Shown: positions 63,241 through 64,000 of the stretch, piece by piece | Position numbering within the stretch: the first letter of the stretch is position 1 | Layout of the letters: every line of letters starts with the position of its first letter | Origin: Comamonas piscis | GTDB lineage: Bacteria; Pseudomonadota; Gammaproteobacteria; Burkholderiales; Burkholderiaceae_C | Assembly (NCBI RefSeq): GCF_014109725.1 | Contig: NZ_CP058554.1 | Location: 1,736,001-1,800,000, forward strand | Reading direction: 5' to 3' | Length of the DNA stretch: 64,000 nucleotides | Notes under the pieces: generated by a model | Told to the model about the DNA's origin: nothing | What the model saw: only the letters and a program-made list of their open reading frames with translations | Database searches by the model: none | Made by a program: the position numbers and the translations under genes

Positions 63241-63405
63241 TCAGTCAGGCATCGAGCAGTGGCCGCCGCTGGCATGCTGGCCCGAGCCGGCCGCGATCAG
63301 CGGCGCCTCGTAGCGCAGATCGACCGGCTTGCTGTGGCTGTAGTCCCAGGCGATGAAGGCGACCAGCAGCACCCAGAAGATGCTGCGCAAAATGGTGGTG
63401 TTCAT
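63241..63405 (-). CDS. 54-aa membrane protein downstream of a YeeE/YedE transporter gene
   Basis: The protein begins MNTTILRSIFWVLLVAFIAWDY, one membrane helix, followed by a short periplasmic or cytoplasmic tail SHSKPVDLRYEAPLIAAG ending GGHCSMPD with one cysteine. AGGAG lies 7 nt before the ATG, and the gene starts 16 nt after the YeeE/YedE-type stop, so they are co-transcribed. Not recognised as a named family. It may be an accessory subunit of the transporter or a sulfur-handling small protein (inference). Confidence 0.75.
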   Translation of the reverse strand: MNTTILRSIFWVLLVAFIAWDYSHSKPVDLRYEAPLIAAGSGQHASGGHCSMPD

Positions 63406-63421
63406 GGGTGGCTCCTGGCGC

Positions 63422-64000
63422 TTAAAAACCAAAATGGCGGCGAATGCGCAGCCCGTAAATGGTGCCGACAAAGGCGAGCGGCACCCAGATCCAGCCGTGG
63501 ATGCTGCCGGTGCTGATGCCCGAGAGCATCGCGCCCACATTGCAGCCAAAAGCCAGGCGCGAGCTGTAGCCCAGCACCAGTCCTGCCACCAGGGCCACCA
63601 GCCACTGCGTGCCCGTCAGCGCTTTGGCGGCGGCGGGCTTGCCAGCAGCAATCCACAGCGCACCGGCCAGAATGCCGATATTGGTGATGCTGGTGATGTC
63701 CAGCAGCACGGTCTCTTGCAAGCGCTGGGCATTGCCCGGCTGGCTCCAGAACCAGTTGCCCGCCAGATCCACCATGCCGGTGCCATTCGCTACCTTGGCG
63801 GCCCAGAGGCCAAAGCCATAGACGACGCCCCAAGGCTGGCCGGCGATCACCAGGTTCAAGGTCGCAAAAATCGCTAGGCCAATCGCGCCCATCACCCATT
63901 TGCGCTGCCACAGGCCCGGCATGCTGCGCTGCTGCGCGCCGTTGGCCTTGGCGCAATAGGCCTTGACCGCAAATCCGATGACGGCCAGCGCCGCCAAGGT
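63422..64000 (-). CDS. YeeE/YedE-family sulfur-compound transporter, C-terminal part (runs off window)
   Basis: About 192 C-terminal residues are present; the frame continues beyond the window edge at 64000. Hydrophobic helices alternate with the family motif SRLAFGCNVGAMLSGISTGS followed by HGWIW. This carries the conserved cysteine found in YeeE/TsuA thiosulfate transporters. The related YeeE protein conducts thiosulfate by passing it between cysteines. The substrate here is unproven. A 54-codon membrane protein gene follows directly. Confidence 0.88.
   Translation of the reverse strand, partial: TLAALAVIGFAVKAYCAKANGAQQRSMPGLWQRKWVMGAIGLAIFATLNLVIAGQPWGVVYGFGLWAAKVANGTGMVDLAGNWFWSQPGNAQRLQETVLLDITSITNIGILAGALWIAAGKPAAAKALTGTQWLVALVAGLVLGYSSRLAFGCNVGAMLSGISTGSIHGWIWVPLAFVGTIYGLRIRRHFGF

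Overview
The window reads as a stretch of core chromosome from a high-GC betaproteobacterium of the order Burkholderiales, most likely family Comamonadaceae (Comamonas or a close relative). This rests on gene order and protein families: leuC-leuD-leuB-asd-fimV, grpE-dnaK-dnaJ, rpsF-priB-rpsR-rplI-dnaB, alaA-hom-thrC-mobB-moeA-moaD, and tctCBA opposite tctDE. I saw no rRNA, tRNA, CRISPR array, prophage or transposase gene. Genus assignment is inference.

Layout. 1-7.2 kb (minus strand): start of fimV, then asd and the leucine genes leuB, leuD, an entericidin-like lipoprotein, leuC and a LysR regulator. 7.4-12.8 kb: a DUF4349 lipoprotein, then the heat-shock cluster grpE-dnaK-(113-aa unknown)-dnaJ behind a very good sigma-32 promoter. 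12.9-16 kb (plus): the ribosomal/replication operon rpsF-priB-rpsR-rplI behind a textbook sigma-70 promoter, then dnaB. 16-20.8 kb: a GcvA-type LysR gene divergent from an ALDH7-type dehydrogenase, then a thiamine-pyrophosphate enzyme. 20.9-24 kb (minus): a PIN-PhoH ATPase, a Bcp/PrxQ peroxiredoxin and an Mth938-like protein. 24.1-34.6 kb: amino-acid genes (alaA, hom, thrC) interrupted by a membrane M48 peptidase, followed by molybdenum-cofactor genes. 34.8-42.8 kb: clpB, a small membrane protein, a second ALDH, a GNAT acetyltransferase, a methyltransferase and dusC. 42.8-46.3 kb: a phospholipase-D lipoprotein, a small secreted basic protein and ribD. 46.5-53.5 kb: a type IV pilus minor-pilin operon (fimT-pilV-pilW-pilX-pilY1-pilE). 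53.5-59.5 kb: hslR, the TctE/TctD two-component pair and the tripartite tricarboxylate transporter tctCBA. 59.6-64 kb: a DedA-rhodanese fusion, a putative Na+/H+ antiporter, a ZntB/CorA transporter, a tiny membrane protein and the end of a YeeE/YedE transporter.

How it fits together. Most of the window is housekeeping: branched-chain and aspartate-family amino-acid synthesis, chaperones (DnaK system and ClpB, which cooperate in disaggregation), replication and translation, and Moco synthesis. Envelope and surface functions (FimV, minor pilins/PilY1, lipoproteins) and organic-acid uptake under two-component control make up the rest.

The least ordinary item is a highly structured, roughly 300-bp non-coding element at 33020-33319. 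It has 20-bp imperfect terminal inverted repeats and two long internal hairpins, fills the whole space after moaD and supplies the stop codon of the neighbouring convergent gene. It looks like a miniature mobile or interspersed repeat. It sits with two small minus-strand genes of unknown function between moaD and moaE, which are usually neighbours. No convincing undescribed multi-gene system is visible. The best candidates for new biology are this element, the unknown gene inside the dnaK-dnaJ cluster, the lipoprotein inside the leucine operon, and the small-protein partner of the YeeE transporter.
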